Assembly (NCBI GenBank): GCA_028281235.1
Contig: JANQKG010000008.1
Coordinates: 1-47,791, forward strand
Direction of reading: 5' to 3'
Source: Afifellaceae bacterium
GTDB taxonomy: Bacteria > Pseudomonadota > Alphaproteobacteria > Rhizobiales > Afifellaceae
DNA length: 47,791 bases
Part shown: positions 9,458-17,782 of the stretch, in pieces
How the letters are laid out: each line of letters starts with the position of its first letter
Numbering within the stretch: the stretch's first letter is position 1
The notes under the pieces: model-generated
Told to the model about the DNA's origin: nothing
The model's input: the letters and a program-made list of their open reading frames with translations, nothing else
Database searches by the model: none
Made by a program: the position numbers and the translations under genes

Positions 9458-10082
9458 GCCACGCACGTCGTTCCGTCGCTCGCCGCTGTTTCATCGCCGG
9501 CCGCTTGAGGGCGAGGCAGGGGCAGTGCGGATCGCTGAGCGACCGTTCCTCGGGAAGTTCATCCTGCGCGCAGACGCGCAGGCCGCGAGCGACCGGCTGC
9601 GCGCGGCGCTCGGCTTGGGCCTGCCGAGCGAACCGCTGATGAGCGCCAGCCAGGGCGACATTTCGTTCCTCTGGCTCGGGCCGGATGAGTGGATGCTGGT
9701 GACCGCGCAGGCTGAGGCAAAAGAGCGGGCAAGCACGGCGCGCGGCGTGCTCGTCGGCGTCCATCATCAGCTCGCCGATGTGAGCGATTACTACACGATA
9801 ATCGAAGTTGCCGGCCCGCGCGCACGCGAGCTTCTGATGAAGCTCACGACGCTGGACGTTCACCCGCGTGTGTTCCGCGGCGGCATGGTGGCCGGCTCCA
9901 TGTTCGGCCGCGCCAATGCCTTTCTGTGGCTACCGTTGGCGGCGCGCGACGCGAATGCGTTCAACCTCTTCGTCCGCTGGTCCATGGCTGACTATCTATG
10001 GTGCCTGATCGCCGATGCCGGCCGTGAATGGGGCGTGCCGGAGGAGACGCCCATCAAGGGCGAGACGCTGACCATCGGATAG
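9450..10082 (+). CDS. soxG: Sarcosine oxidase gamma subunit (operon 1)
   Basis: 210 aa, the last gene of the first soxBDAG operon, overlapping soxA by 8 bases. The gamma subunit has a GcvT-like fold and stabilises the complex; it carries no known catalytic residues. Recognisable blocks are SQGDISFLWLGPDEWMLV (about 67-84), VDVSD-like QLADVSDYYTIIEVAGP (about 107-123) and a C-terminal FNLFVRWSMADYLWCLIADAG. It is poorly conserved between the two operons, as is usual for SoxG; identity rests partly on its place in the operon. The stop at 10082 is only 9 bases from the end of the convergent oxygenase gene, with no room for a separate terminator. Confidence 0.93.
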   Translation: MAEPRTSFRRSPLFHRRPLEGEAGAVRIAERPFLGKFILRADAQAASDRLRAALGLGLPSEPLMSASQGDISFLWLGPDEWMLVTAQAEAKERASTARGVLVGVHHQLADVSDYYTIIEVAGPRARELLMKLTTLDVHPRVFRGGMVAGSMFGRANAFLWLPLAARDANAFNLFVRWSMADYLWCLIADAGREWGVPEETPIKGETLTIG

Positions 10083-10091
10083 GTTGCGAGG

Positions 10092-11201
10092 TCACCGCGA
10101 CAACACCCGCAGGCGGCTGTCGAACTCGCCGCGATCCACATAGCAGCCGTGCAAATGACGGTAGCCGGTGTTCGGGTCGAACGCCTCACGACCATGCAGG
10201 ACACGACGATTGTCGAAGACCACCATCTCGCCAGCGGCAAGCTTCAGCGTCACCAGATAGGCGGGGTCGCGCGTCAGCGCCATGAAGCGCCGATAGGCTT
10301 GGTAATAAGGCTCGATCGCGTCGGCCGGCAGATCGAGGGCGTCGGCGATGTGGGCGTTGAAGCGGATCTCTGTCACCGCGCCGGTGTCATCCAACGCAAT
10401 GACCTTGTGCCGGCGGCGGATGTCGTATTCGGCGTCGTGGAAGCGGAACGGGATGGAGATGCGCGACAGGAGATCGTAGGCGGCGGGGTCGTCACTTTTC
10501 AGGTCGGCGGCGACGGCGTAGCCATCGCAGAAGAGCGAACCGCCGCCCATCGCTTCGTTGGCGAGGCAGTGCAGGAATTGATAGCCAGGCGGCAGCTCCT
10601 GGTTCGGCAAATCCGTGTGCAAAGGCAGCCGATCTGCGGTGTAGGCGAGGTTGTTGGGATTGGGCTTCGACTTGACCTCGAATGTCGTGCCGAAATTGGT
10701 CTCGCGCAGGAAGCCGATGCGGCGCGCCACCTCGATTCCCACGTCGCGGCTGTCGGCGAGCCCCTCAATCATCGACAGCCCGGTGCGCTTGGTTGCGCAG
10801 AGCCAATCGTGCAGGGCCGTGTCGTTGGTCAGCACGTCATCGGCGTGCGCGCGGGGAACGCCGCTTGAGCCGAGGTCCGCGCGCCAGGTCTCAATTGCGA
10901 CCTTCGCCGGATCGGCGAAAGCGCAGCCGGGCCGGTGTGCCTTCAGCCAATCCATGTCGAAGCGACTGACGCCGCCGGAATCGCCCCAGTCGAGCTCAAG
11001 AGCGCCGCCGTTAAGCGTGACGGCTTTCGGCGCCACGTCGACCGGCACGCTCAACAGATCGAAGTGCCGTTCCTTCGTGTCGGCGTGAAAGCCCTCCGGG
11101 CCGTTGTCGCGGAGCCAGATGAAGGGGTAGTCGGCGCTTGCGCCGTCATTCCATTGGATGTGAACCGTGCGCGTATCGGCGCGCAACGTTGCTTCTGTCA
11201 T
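10092..11201 (-). CDS. Gamma-butyrobetaine hydroxylase-like 2-oxoglutarate/Fe(II) oxygenase
   Basis: 369 aa. The N-terminal domain (about 10-90) resembles the GBBH-like N-terminal domain (IWLRDNGPEGFHADTKERHF). The C-terminal domain is TauD-like, with the iron triad His195-x-Asp197 (LHTDLPNQ) and His336 (VLHGREAF), and Arg348 for 2-oxoglutarate. Family members hydroxylate gamma-butyrobetaine to carnitine or act on related quaternary amines. The cysteines that bind zinc in the N-terminal domain of animal GBBH are missing here. Start: the ATG at 11201 has GGAGGA about 6 bases upstream, so I prefer it to an in-frame ATG 14 codons earlier. The position between two sox operons suggests action on a methylated amine that feeds betaine or dimethylglycine, but the substrate is inferred. 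Confidence 0.82.
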   Translation of the reverse strand: MTEATLRADTRTVHIQWNDGASADYPFIWLRDNGPEGFHADTKERHFDLLSVPVDVAPKAVTLNGGALELDWGDSGGVSRFDMDWLKAHRPGCAFADPAKVAIETWRADLGSSGVPRAHADDVLTNDTALHDWLCATKRTGLSMIEGLADSRDVGIEVARRIGFLRETNFGTTFEVKSKPNPNNLAYTADRLPLHTDLPNQELPPGYQFLHCLANEAMGGGSLFCDGYAVAADLKSDDPAAYDLLSRISIPFRFHDAEYDIRRRHKVIALDDTGAVTEIRFNAHIADALDLPADAIEPYYQAYRRFMALTRDPAYLVTLKLAAGEMVVFDNRRVLHGREAFDPNTGYRHLHGCYVDRGEFDSRLRVLSR

Positions 11202-11373
11202 GATGTCCTCCCTGCCGGGGATTGTCCGCTTGGGCGGGTGCAATCATCGAACAGGAGGAGGGGGCCGCCAGTCGGTGGCCTTGGTATAGCGTGCTCGCGG
11301 GTAACGGCGTGAGGGGACGCGCATGGCGTGGCTCACCTGCGCCCGGTCCGCAGCCGGACCGGACGCGGGTTGC

Positions 11374-11541
11374 CTATCGGCCGACGCCGTAAAGTCGCGC
11401 CGCTTCGTGGATGCCGGACTCGCCCAGCATCGAATGCCGAAAGCGGCTTTGTGCCCAAAGCGAGGTCTGATTGACCTTCTGATCCGGCGTCGCCGTGCGG
11501 CCGGATTTCACCGCGGAAATAAGCGTCTGCAGCGTGTTCAT
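11374..11541 (-). CDS. Small protein of unknown function (55 aa)
   Basis: I do not recognise it. Starting at the ATG at 11541, with AGAGG about 8 bases upstream, the product is MNTLQTLISAVKSGR followed by a polar stretch rich in Q and S and the end IHEAARLYGVGR. Basic, no membrane segment or signal peptide. It lies alone in the gap between the oxygenase gene and the second soxG, in the same orientation as both. Support is the good ribosome binding site and the regular amphipathic look; the coding call itself is uncertain. The rest of the gap (11202-11373 and 11542-11687) shows nothing I can name. Confidence 0.5.
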   Translation of the reverse strand: MNTLQTLISAVKSGRTATPDQKVNQTSLWAQSRFRHSMLGESGIHEAARLYGVGR

Positions 11542-11687
11542 TGCGGGCCTCTTTGGCGTTGGCAGTTCACCGGCGCCCGCTGGCGTCGATTGCGGGCGCA
11601 CATGCGCCTCAACCGGTTAAGAAACAAGAGGGAATCCGCATCCGAAGATGCGTTGAAGATGCGACATGCGGTCGCAGGTAGAGGCGA

Positions 11688-12272
11688 TCATGCGCGGCGC
11701 TCGATGCCCAGTTCGGCGCCGGCATCGATGAGCCATTCGACAAGCGACTCCGCGAAGCTTCTCAGCGCCCAGATGTCGAAATGCGATTCATCGCAGCGGT
11801 GGATGAGAACGTCGATGTGGTGGATCGCGGTCTGAGCGATGCAGCCCGGCGGAAACGTTTCGGCGCGGAGATCGATCGGCGCACAACGCGACAGCAATTC
11901 CGCCGTGGCCTCACCTTCCAGGCTGAAGATGGTGCGTCCATGCGAAATGTCGACGATGGCCGCGTCTTGCGTGGAGAAGGCGGTGCGCCAGCTTGCGACG
12001 ATCTCCGCATCGTAGAGTGCAATGACATATCGCCCCGCGCCGAGCGCCATGATCGTGCCGCCGTCGAAAGCCGCTGCGTAACCCGTCGTCGGCAGGCTGC
12101 CGACCCCCGACATCTGTGTGACGACCGCCTCGACCGTGGTGAGTGTGTCTGGCCAGGCCTGGAGTTGCAGGATCGCCGCGGGGCGGACTTCGCCAAGGAG
12201 TAACGTTCCACGGCCGCTTGTGCCGGCGTCGGCCTCGGGCGCTGCGCGTTCATCAGGGGGACGCTCAGCCAT
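11688..12272 (-). CDS. soxG: Sarcosine oxidase gamma subunit (operon 2)
   Basis: 194 aa, the last gene of the second soxBDAG operon. The ATG at 12272 overlaps the soxA stop by 8 bases, exactly the overlap seen between soxA and soxG in operon 1; this settles the start against a longer reading that runs into soxA. Similarity to SoxG shows in VDISHGRTIFSLEGEATAEL (about 111-130), LSRCAPIDLRAETFPPGCIAQT and the C-terminal FAESLVEWLIDAGAELGI. The GcvT-like fold is expected to be structural rather than catalytic. The first 30 residues are rich in Ala, Glu and Pro and look disordered. It differs strongly from the operon 1 gamma subunit. Confidence 0.88.
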   Translation of the reverse strand: MAERPPDERAAPEADAGTSGRGTLLLGEVRPAAILQLQAWPDTLTTVEAVVTQMSGVGSLPTTGYAAAFDGGTIMALGAGRYVIALYDAEIVASWRTAFSTQDAAIVDISHGRTIFSLEGEATAELLSRCAPIDLRAETFPPGCIAQTAIHHIDVLIHRCDESHFDIWALRSFAESLVEWLIDAGAELGIERRA

Positions 12273-15255
12273 GCATGCGGCTCCCGTCCGGATCGAAGAA
12301 GCAGGGGGCGACGATCTCCACCGGCCCATGCCCATCGCGCAGCGGGTCGGCGGCATGAAGCTTCTCGCCGTGCCGCTGGCGGCCGCCCTTCAGAAGCGCC
12401 AGCGCGATGTAGCCCTCCAGCGCGGGGCTGTAGCCCATGGACGTCACGCGACCCTCGGGCGGGCCGGGTGTCTTGGCATCGGCGCCAGACACGAGATGCG
12501 CGCCCGCCATCACGGGTTTGCCGTCAAGCGACTTCACGCCGACCAATTGCTCGCGGCCGGGGTCGGTGAGGGCCGGCCTCAGTGCGAGTGGCTTGCCGAC
12601 AAAGTCCTTCTTCTTGGAGAACATCTTCTCCAGGCCGAGATCGTGAACCGTGGTCCGTCCGGTGATCTCGGAGCCGACGACGTGGCCTTTCTCCAGCCGC
12701 AGCACGCCGAGTGCTTCCAGCCCGTAAGGCACTACGCCGAACTCCGCGCCGGTCTCAATCAGCTTCTCCCAGAGCGCCAACGTGTGGTCGGCGCCGCTAT
12801 AGATTTCGTAGGCGAGTTCGCCGGAGAAGGAGAGTCGCGCCACGAGCACCGGTATCGCGCCGACGTGGCCGGGCTTCACGCCCATGAAGGGAAGTGCTGC
12901 ATCGCTGACATCAATGTCGAGAACCTTGCTCAACAGGTCGCGGCTTTTCGGCCCGGCCAATGCGGCGCCCGCCCATTGATCGGTCAGTGAGGCGACGGAG
13001 ACCTTCAGCTCCGGCCAGGCAATGGCGAGCAGCATCTCAAGATGCTGGAGGACCAATGCGGCGTTGGCCGTTGTGGTCGTCATCAAATAGCGCGACTCGG
13101 CGAGCCGCCAGGTCGTGCCGTCGTCGAACAGAAACCCATCGTCGCGCAGCATCAGGCCGTAGCGCGCCTTGCCGATCGGCAGGGTGGAGAAGGTGTTGGT
13201 GTAGACACGGTCGAGGAAGGTTGCCGCGTCCGGCCCCTGCACGTCGATCTTGCCGAGGGTGGAGACATCAGTGATGCCGACGGAGGCGCGTACGTGTCTG
13301 GCCTCGCGTACATAAGCGGCTTCCAGCGTCTCGCCTTCGCGGGCGTAGACGCGTGGCCGCTGCCATAGCCCGACATTGATCATCTCCGCACCGGCCTTGA
13401 GGTGCCAATCATGCAACGGGGTGCGGCGGAGCGGCTGCATGTGGGCACCGCGGGCGCGCCCGACCAGCGCCCCGAGGCTGACGGAATTGTAGGGCGGCCG
13501 GTAACGGGTCGTGCCGATGGCGGGGGCCGACACACCGCGCTCCTTGGCGAGAATTGAGATGGCGTTGAGGTTGGCGGTCTTGCCCTGGTCGGCGGCCATG
13601 CCGAGCGTCGTGTAGCGCTTCAGGTGCTCAACCGATTGAAAGCCCTCACGCTGCGCGAGCCGAACGTCGGCAGTGGTCACATCGTTCTGCAAATCGACGA
13701 ACGCCTTGCCGGGCACGGGAACCTCGATGAGCGGCAGGCGATTGCCCGGCGTGGCTTCTAGTGACCGCCCGGTCTTGGGTCCGTTCCGGGCGCCGTTGCG
13801 CGACGGCTCAAGGCCCAGCGCCTCGGCGGCATCCGCACCGGCCAGCGCGCCGCTGGCTGCTGCGCCCTTCGTGTCCGCAATCCCACACATGGCGCCGGCC
13901 GCGTGCCAGGCCTCGCGCGGTTCGCCGGGCAGAAAGGCGTCAAGCGCCTCCTCATAGACCGGCGCACCGCCGGCCTGGCTGGCGAGGTGAATGGTCGGCG
14001 TCCAACCAGCGGCCAGGAGGAGCGCGTCGCAGTCCAGCCGAAGCCCGTCGTCGGAGACCGCTCCCGATGCCGCGTCGAAGGGAGCAATGGCGACGGCCTT
14101 TGTTGCGCGCCCGCCTTCCACAGCGGTGACGACGTGGCCGGCGAAGGACTTGGTGCCGGTTGCCAGCAGCTCCGCTTCGGCTTCTGCCGGGGCGTCGGAG
14201 CGTGGATCGACCACAGCGCGGATCGGAACGCCGGCGCGGGCGAGCGCGGCGGCATTGCGCCAGCCGTCGTCGTGGCTGGTGAAGAGCACAACGTCGCCCC
14301 CGACCGACACGCCATAGCGGCGCGCATAGGCCAGGGCGGCGCGCGCCAGCATCACGCCGGGGCGGTCGTTCTCCGGAAACACGAAGGGCCGCTCGATCGC
14401 TCCGGTGGCCAAGACGACGCGCTGCGCCTGGATGCGCCAATGGCGCTGCCGCGTGCGCCCGTCCGCTCCGGTCCATGCCACGCGCTCCACGGCGCCAAGC
14501 ACGTTGCCGTCGTAATAGCCGTAGACGCTGAGCCGCGGGCACTGTTCGACATTCTCCATGCCGTTCAGCGCCGACCTCATGGCAAAAAGCCAATCGGCGG
14601 CGGGCTCATCGCCGATGCGGTCGTCGAGGTCCGCCATGCCGCCGAAGATCGGCGCCTCATCGCACAGGATCACATGCGCGCCCGCCTGACCGACGGTGAG
14701 GGCCGCCGCGAGACCGGCCGGGCCGGCGCCGACGACCAGCACGTCGCAAAAGGCATTCGCCATTTCGTAGCGGTCGGGGTCGGGCTCGAAGCTCGCCCGG
14801 CCGAGACCGGCGGCGCGTCGGATCATCGGCTCATAGCGCATCCAGCCGCGGCGGCCGGGGCCCATGAAGGTCTTGTAATAGAAGCCGGCGGCGAAGAACG
14901 GCGCAAAGAGGCCGTTCACAGCCCCCAGGTCGGTCGCCAGCGACGGCCATGCGTGCTGGCTGTGCACGGCCATGCCGTCTTGGGCTTCCACGATGGTTGC
15001 TTTGACGTTGGGATCAGTCGCCGCATCAGCGCCCAGCGTCACAAGCGCATTGGGTTCCTCCGCGCCGGCGGAATAGATTCCGCGCGGCCGATGATATTTG
15101 AACGAGCGTGCAACGAGCGTTTGCCCCGATGCAATGAGGGCGGAGGCGATCGTGTCGCCGGCCAGCCCGTCGATGCGGCGGCCGTCAAACGTGAAGCGCA
15201 GTGGGCGGAGGCGGTCGATGCGGCTGCCGCCGCGAGGCAACCGATAGCCGGGCAT
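12265..15255 (-). CDS. soxA: Sarcosine oxidase alpha subunit (operon 2)
   Basis: 996 aa. Domain order matches operon 1: a cluster-free ferredoxin-like domain (about 10-95, ARSFKYHRPRGIYSAGAEE), a Rossmann domain from residue 170 (CDVLVVGAGPAGLAAAL), and a C-terminal GcvT-like THF-binding domain from about 612 (LHDWHLKAGAEM), with STLGKIDVQGPDAATFL and GELAYEIYSG. I set the start at the ATG at 15255, which overlaps the soxD stop by one base (ATGA), although the frame stays open upstream into soxD. The two alpha subunits share architecture but clearly differ in sequence, so this is not a recent duplicate. It may serve a different N-methyl amino acid or different expression conditions; sequence alone cannot say. 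Confidence 0.96.
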   Translation of the reverse strand: MPGYRLPRGGSRIDRLRPLRFTFDGRRIDGLAGDTIASALIASGQTLVARSFKYHRPRGIYSAGAEEPNALVTLGADAATDPNVKATIVEAQDGMAVHSQHAWPSLATDLGAVNGLFAPFFAAGFYYKTFMGPGRRGWMRYEPMIRRAAGLGRASFEPDPDRYEMANAFCDVLVVGAGPAGLAAALTVGQAGAHVILCDEAPIFGGMADLDDRIGDEPAADWLFAMRSALNGMENVEQCPRLSVYGYYDGNVLGAVERVAWTGADGRTRQRHWRIQAQRVVLATGAIERPFVFPENDRPGVMLARAALAYARRYGVSVGGDVVLFTSHDDGWRNAAALARAGVPIRAVVDPRSDAPAEAEAELLATGTKSFAGHVVTAVEGGRATKAVAIAPFDAASGAVSDDGLRLDCDALLLAAGWTPTIHLASQAGGAPVYEEALDAFLPGEPREAWHAAGAMCGIADTKGAAASGALAGADAAEALGLEPSRNGARNGPKTGRSLEATPGNRLPLIEVPVPGKAFVDLQNDVTTADVRLAQREGFQSVEHLKRYTTLGMAADQGKTANLNAISILAKERGVSAPAIGTTRYRPPYNSVSLGALVGRARGAHMQPLRRTPLHDWHLKAGAEMINVGLWQRPRVYAREGETLEAAYVREARHVRASVGITDVSTLGKIDVQGPDAATFLDRVYTNTFSTLPIGKARYGLMLRDDGFLFDDGTTWRLAESRYLMTTTTANAALVLQHLEMLLAIAWPELKVSVASLTDQWAGAALAGPKSRDLLSKVLDIDVSDAALPFMGVKPGHVGAIPVLVARLSFSGELAYEIYSGADHTLALWEKLIETGAEFGVVPYGLEALGVLRLEKGHVVGSEITGRTTVHDLGLEKMFSKKKDFVGKPLALRPALTDPGREQLVGVKSLDGKPVMAGAHLVSGADAKTPGPPEGRVTSMGYSPALEGYIALALLKGGRQRHGEKLHAADPLRDGHGPVEIVAPCFFDPDGSRMHG

Positions 15256-15542
15256 CAATCCTCTCCCGGCTCGGTTTTCGGCTCGGCCCACGCGCCGACG
15301 AGTCGCGCCTCCGTTACGGCGTGGGTCTCGGTGTCGCGGCTCACCACCATCCATCGGCGGCAGCCGTGAACATGGTGCCAGTGCTCTTCGTGCGCGCCCT
15401 TCGGATTTGTGCGGTCGTAGACGAAGGTGCCCCAAGTGGCGGCGCTCAGCTCGGCGATGGTTGGCCGGGTGACAGTGGCGTCGCCGCCATAGGTGAATTC
15501 CTCATGGTCGCGCGGGCCGCAGACAGGGCAGGGGATCAGCAT
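15255..15542 (-). CDS. soxD: Sarcosine oxidase delta subunit (operon 2)
   Basis: 95 aa, a compact SoxD. Zinc-ligand candidates are Cys5, Cys8, His57 and Cys61 (MLIPCPVCGPRD at the N-terminus, HHVHGCRRW later), the same pattern as the operon 1 copy. It lies between soxB and soxA; its TGA overlaps the soxA ATG by one base, so soxA is probably translated by re-initiation. The ATG at 15542 leaves a 375-base gap to soxB that is filled with repeats, although all four genes should be on one transcript. It lacks the C-terminal extension seen in operon 1. Confidence 0.93.
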   Translation of the reverse strand: MLIPCPVCGPRDHEEFTYGGDATVTRPTIAELSAATWGTFVYDRTNPKGAHEEHWHHVHGCRRWMVVSRDTETHAVTEARLVGAWAEPKTEPGED

Positions 15543-15583
15543 CGCTGTCTCTCAGCGGAGTCGCGCAGGGTTGCGTCTCGCCC

Positions 15584-15690
15584 TTTCATCCCGTCCTTCG
15601 AGGCGTCTTTCGCCCTCATCCTGAGGTGCGAAGCGCGAAGCGCTGAGCCTCGAAGGGGCGAAAGACGCACCTCAGGATGAGGGATGAAGG
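15584..15690. repeat. Long palindromic repeat, family C (CCTCATCCTGAGG), copy 1
   Basis: Outer arms contain CCCTCATCCTGAGGTGCG and its complement CGCACCTCAGGATGAGGG, with GGCGTCTTTCGCC and GGCGAAAGACGC beside them. The centre is GAAGCGCGAAGCGCTGAGCC. The reverse complement recurs at 24098-24219. Units with the CTCATCCTGAGG core are common in alphaproteobacterial intergenic DNA. Confidence 0.85.
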
Positions 15691-15705
15691 GGTCACGCGG
15701 AGCCT

Positions 15706-15865
15706 TAACCCTCCCCTTGAGGGAGGGTCGAAATCGGCGCGCGGCTGCAAACCGATTTCGGGGAGGGGTGAGCAACTGTCCTCCACGTATCGACAGCTCA
15801 CCCCCTCCCGAAAACCGCCACGCGAAGGCTTGCGGTTTTCGACCTCCCCTCAAGGGGGAGGTTAA
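15706..15865. repeat. Palindromic repeat, family D, copy 1 (ends TTAACC / GGTTAA)
   Basis: End hairpins are AACCCTCCCCTTGAGGGAGGG and CCTCCCCTCAAGGGGGAGGTT. Inner arms include GGTCGAAATCGG, CGGTTTTCGACC, GGGTGAGC and GCTCACCC. A second copy at 24022-24295 has the same ends but carries a family C unit in its centre. Together with family C it fills the 375-bp gap between soxD and soxB of operon 2. Confidence 0.82.
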
Positions 15866-15917
15866 GCGGCAGTTGAGGCGCGTGAGGTGCGCTTGATCGA
15901 GCGACGTTGTCATGTCG

Positions 15918-17177
15918 CTAATGCAGCCGCGGCGTGGCGCCGGTGCCGGCCTCGTCGAGGTGCCGGCCTTCATGGAAGCGCTCCAGCGTGAAGGCGGCGT
16001 TCAGCGCGTGCGGTTCGTCATGGGCGATGGTGTGGGCGAAGCACCAGCCGGAGCCGGGCGTGGCCTTGAAGCCGCCGTAGCACCAGCCGGAATTCAGATA
16101 GAGGCCGGGGAGCGGCCCCTTGGCGATGATGGGGCTGCCATCCATGGACATGTCCATGATGCCGCCCCAGCTTCTGAGGAGCCGCACCTTGCCGGCATTG
16201 GGGAAACAGGCGAGAAGCTCGCGCGCCACCTCGTGGACGATCGGCAGATTGCCGCGCTGGGCGTAGGAATTGTAGCCGTCGAGGCTGCCGCCGAAGACCA
16301 GCCCGCCTTTGTCGGATTGCGAGACATACATGTGCCCGGCGCCGAAGGTGACGACGCAATTGATGAGCGGCTTCAGCGGCTCCGTCACGAAGGCCTGCAG
16401 CACGTGGCTCTCGATCGGCAGCTTGGTAACACCGGCGCGGCGCAGCACCTCCGACGTCATGCCGGCGACGGCAATGCCGATCTTCGGCGCGGTGATACGC
16501 CCGCGCGTGGTCTCCACGCCGGTGATGCGCTCGCCCTCCTTGAGGAAACCGACCACCTCGCAATTCTCGATGACATCCACGCCGAGCCGGTCGGCGGCAT
16601 GCGCGAAGCCCCAGGCGACCGCATCATGGCGGGCGGTGCCGGCGCGTGGCTGCAAGAGCCCGCCAACCACTGGGAAACGCGCGTTTTGGCTGAGGTCGAG
16701 GCCGGGGCAGAGCTTGGCGATATCGTCGGGCATCAGAAGCTCTGCGTCGATGCCGTTCAGCCGCATGGCATTGCCACGTTCGGCGAACTGGTCGAGCTGT
16801 GCGGGATTGCAGGCAAGATTAAGCACGCCGCGCTGTGAGAACATCACATTGTAGTTCAGCGCGTGGCTCAGCCCTTCCCAGAGTTTCAGGCTCCATTCGT
16901 AGAATTGGGCGCTCTCGTCGAGCAGATAATTGGAGCGCACGATCGTCGTGTTGCGGCCGATATTGCCCTGGCCGAGCCAGCCGCGCTCCAAGACCGCGAC
17001 GTTGCGGATTTTGTGCTCCTTGGCGAGGTAGAAGGCTGTCGCCAGTCCATGTCCGCCGCCGCCCACGATGACCACGTCATAGGAATGCTGCGGGTCCGGC
17101 TTGCGCCAGGCGGGCTTCCAGCCCTTATTGCCGGTCAGGCCGTGCCTGAGCACCGACCAGATGGAATATTCGGCCAT
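15918..17177 (-). CDS. soxB: Sarcosine oxidase beta subunit (operon 2)
   Basis: 419 aa, the first gene of the second soxBDAG operon. The DAO-type Rossmann motif begins around residue 35 ([20 protein letters not shown]). GNIGRNTTIVRSNYLLDES follows. His184 in TARHDAVAWGFAH sits at the position of the covalently linked FMN histidine. The C-terminal block NSGWCYGGFKATPGSGW is family-typical. The motifs and positions match the operon 1 SoxB nearly residue for residue, while the rest has diverged. The ATG at 17177 begins MAEYSIWSVLRHGL. The 68-base gap upstream separates it from the end of uraD, which runs in the same direction, so part of its transcription could come from uraD. Confidence 0.96.
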   Translation of the reverse strand: MAEYSIWSVLRHGLTGNKGWKPAWRKPDPQHSYDVVIVGGGGHGLATAFYLAKEHKIRNVAVLERGWLGQGNIGRNTTIVRSNYLLDESAQFYEWSLKLWEGLSHALNYNVMFSQRGVLNLACNPAQLDQFAERGNAMRLNGIDAELLMPDDIAKLCPGLDLSQNARFPVVGGLLQPRAGTARHDAVAWGFAHAADRLGVDVIENCEVVGFLKEGERITGVETTRGRITAPKIGIAVAGMTSEVLRRAGVTKLPIESHVLQAFVTEPLKPLINCVVTFGAGHMYVSQSDKGGLVFGGSLDGYNSYAQRGNLPIVHEVARELLACFPNAGKVRLLRSWGGIMDMSMDGSPIIAKGPLPGLYLNSGWCYGGFKATPGSGWCFAHTIAHDEPHALNAAFTLERFHEGRHLDEAGTGATPRLH

Positions 17178-17245
17178 GCGCCCCCCACGGCGATCTGCCA
17201 GTGAAACGAAAGCCTTAGATGGGTCGTGTGGTCAAGGAGTGGCGA

Positions 17246-17782
17246 TCACACCGCCAGCGCTTCAAGCCGAATGCGGGCGATTTTGTCGATCTGTCTCAGC
17301 GCCTCTGAGAATTCCGCTTCGGCGTCGTTTTCGATGCGGCGCGCGAACGCTGCAAGGATGGCGGTGCGGTCGAGCCCCGCGACCGCGATGATGAAGGGAA
17401 AGCCGAATTTCTCCTTGTAGGCAGCGTTCAGTTCCTGAAAGCGGCGGAATTCGTCCGGCGTGCAGCGGTCCAGCCCGGCGCCTGCCTGTTCCGATTTCGA
17501 TTCCGCAGTGAGGTCTCCGGCGATCGCCGCCTTGCCGGCCAGGTCGGGGTGGTTACGGATCAGGGCGAGCTTTTGGTCGTGGGTCAAGGATGCCGCAGCC
17601 GCCGCCATAGCGTCCGCTAATCCAGCCGGTGTGTCGGCGCGCTCGTCGAGACCCGCATCCCAGGCCGCCGCCGCTATCTCCGGCGTATGCTCGTAGACGC
17701 CGCCAAACGTCTCGATAAAGGCTTGGCGCTTCATCTTCCGCGGCGGCGGTTCAAAGCGCAGGTTAACCGTCTTGTCAGCCAT
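17246..17782 (-). CDS. uraD: 2-oxo-4-hydroxy-4-carboxy-5-ureidoimidazoline (OHCU) decarboxylase
   Basis: 178 aa. It decarboxylates OHCU to (S)-allantoin, the third step of urate breakdown after urate hydroxylase and hydroxyisourate hydrolase. Family signatures are RNHPDLAGKAA, with catalytic His78, then the KSEQAGAGLD block and KFGFPFIIAVAG (125-136). The ATG at 17782 fits the family start (short leader, then AFIETFGGVYEHTPEIA). The open frame extends far upstream over the uraH gene, but that part has no similarity. It is divergent from uraH across 124 bp, which should hold both promoters. The product works directly on the output of UraH. Confidence 0.93.
   Translation of the reverse strand: MADKTVNLRFEPPPRKMKRQAFIETFGGVYEHTPEIAAAAWDAGLDERADTPAGLADAMAAAAASLTHDQKLALIRNHPDLAGKAAIAGDLTAESKSEQAGAGLDRCTPDEFRRFQELNAAYKEKFGFPFIIAVAGLDRTAILAAFARRIENDAEAEFSEALRQIDKIARIRLEALAV

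Noticed and set aside
13903-15369. 488-codon plus-strand open frame opposite the second soxA
   Set aside because: Shadow of soxA in GC-rich DNA; no start signal or domain.
15256-15435. 60-residue N-terminal extension of the operon 2 SoxA
   Set aside because: It overlaps soxD in another frame and has no similarity to SoxA; the ATG at 15255 overlaps the soxD stop as expected for coupled genes.
15584-15865. Possible CRISPR or tandem array in the soxD-soxB gap
   Set aside because: The repeats are inverted palindromes, not direct repeats with unique spacers, and the same units occur elsewhere singly.
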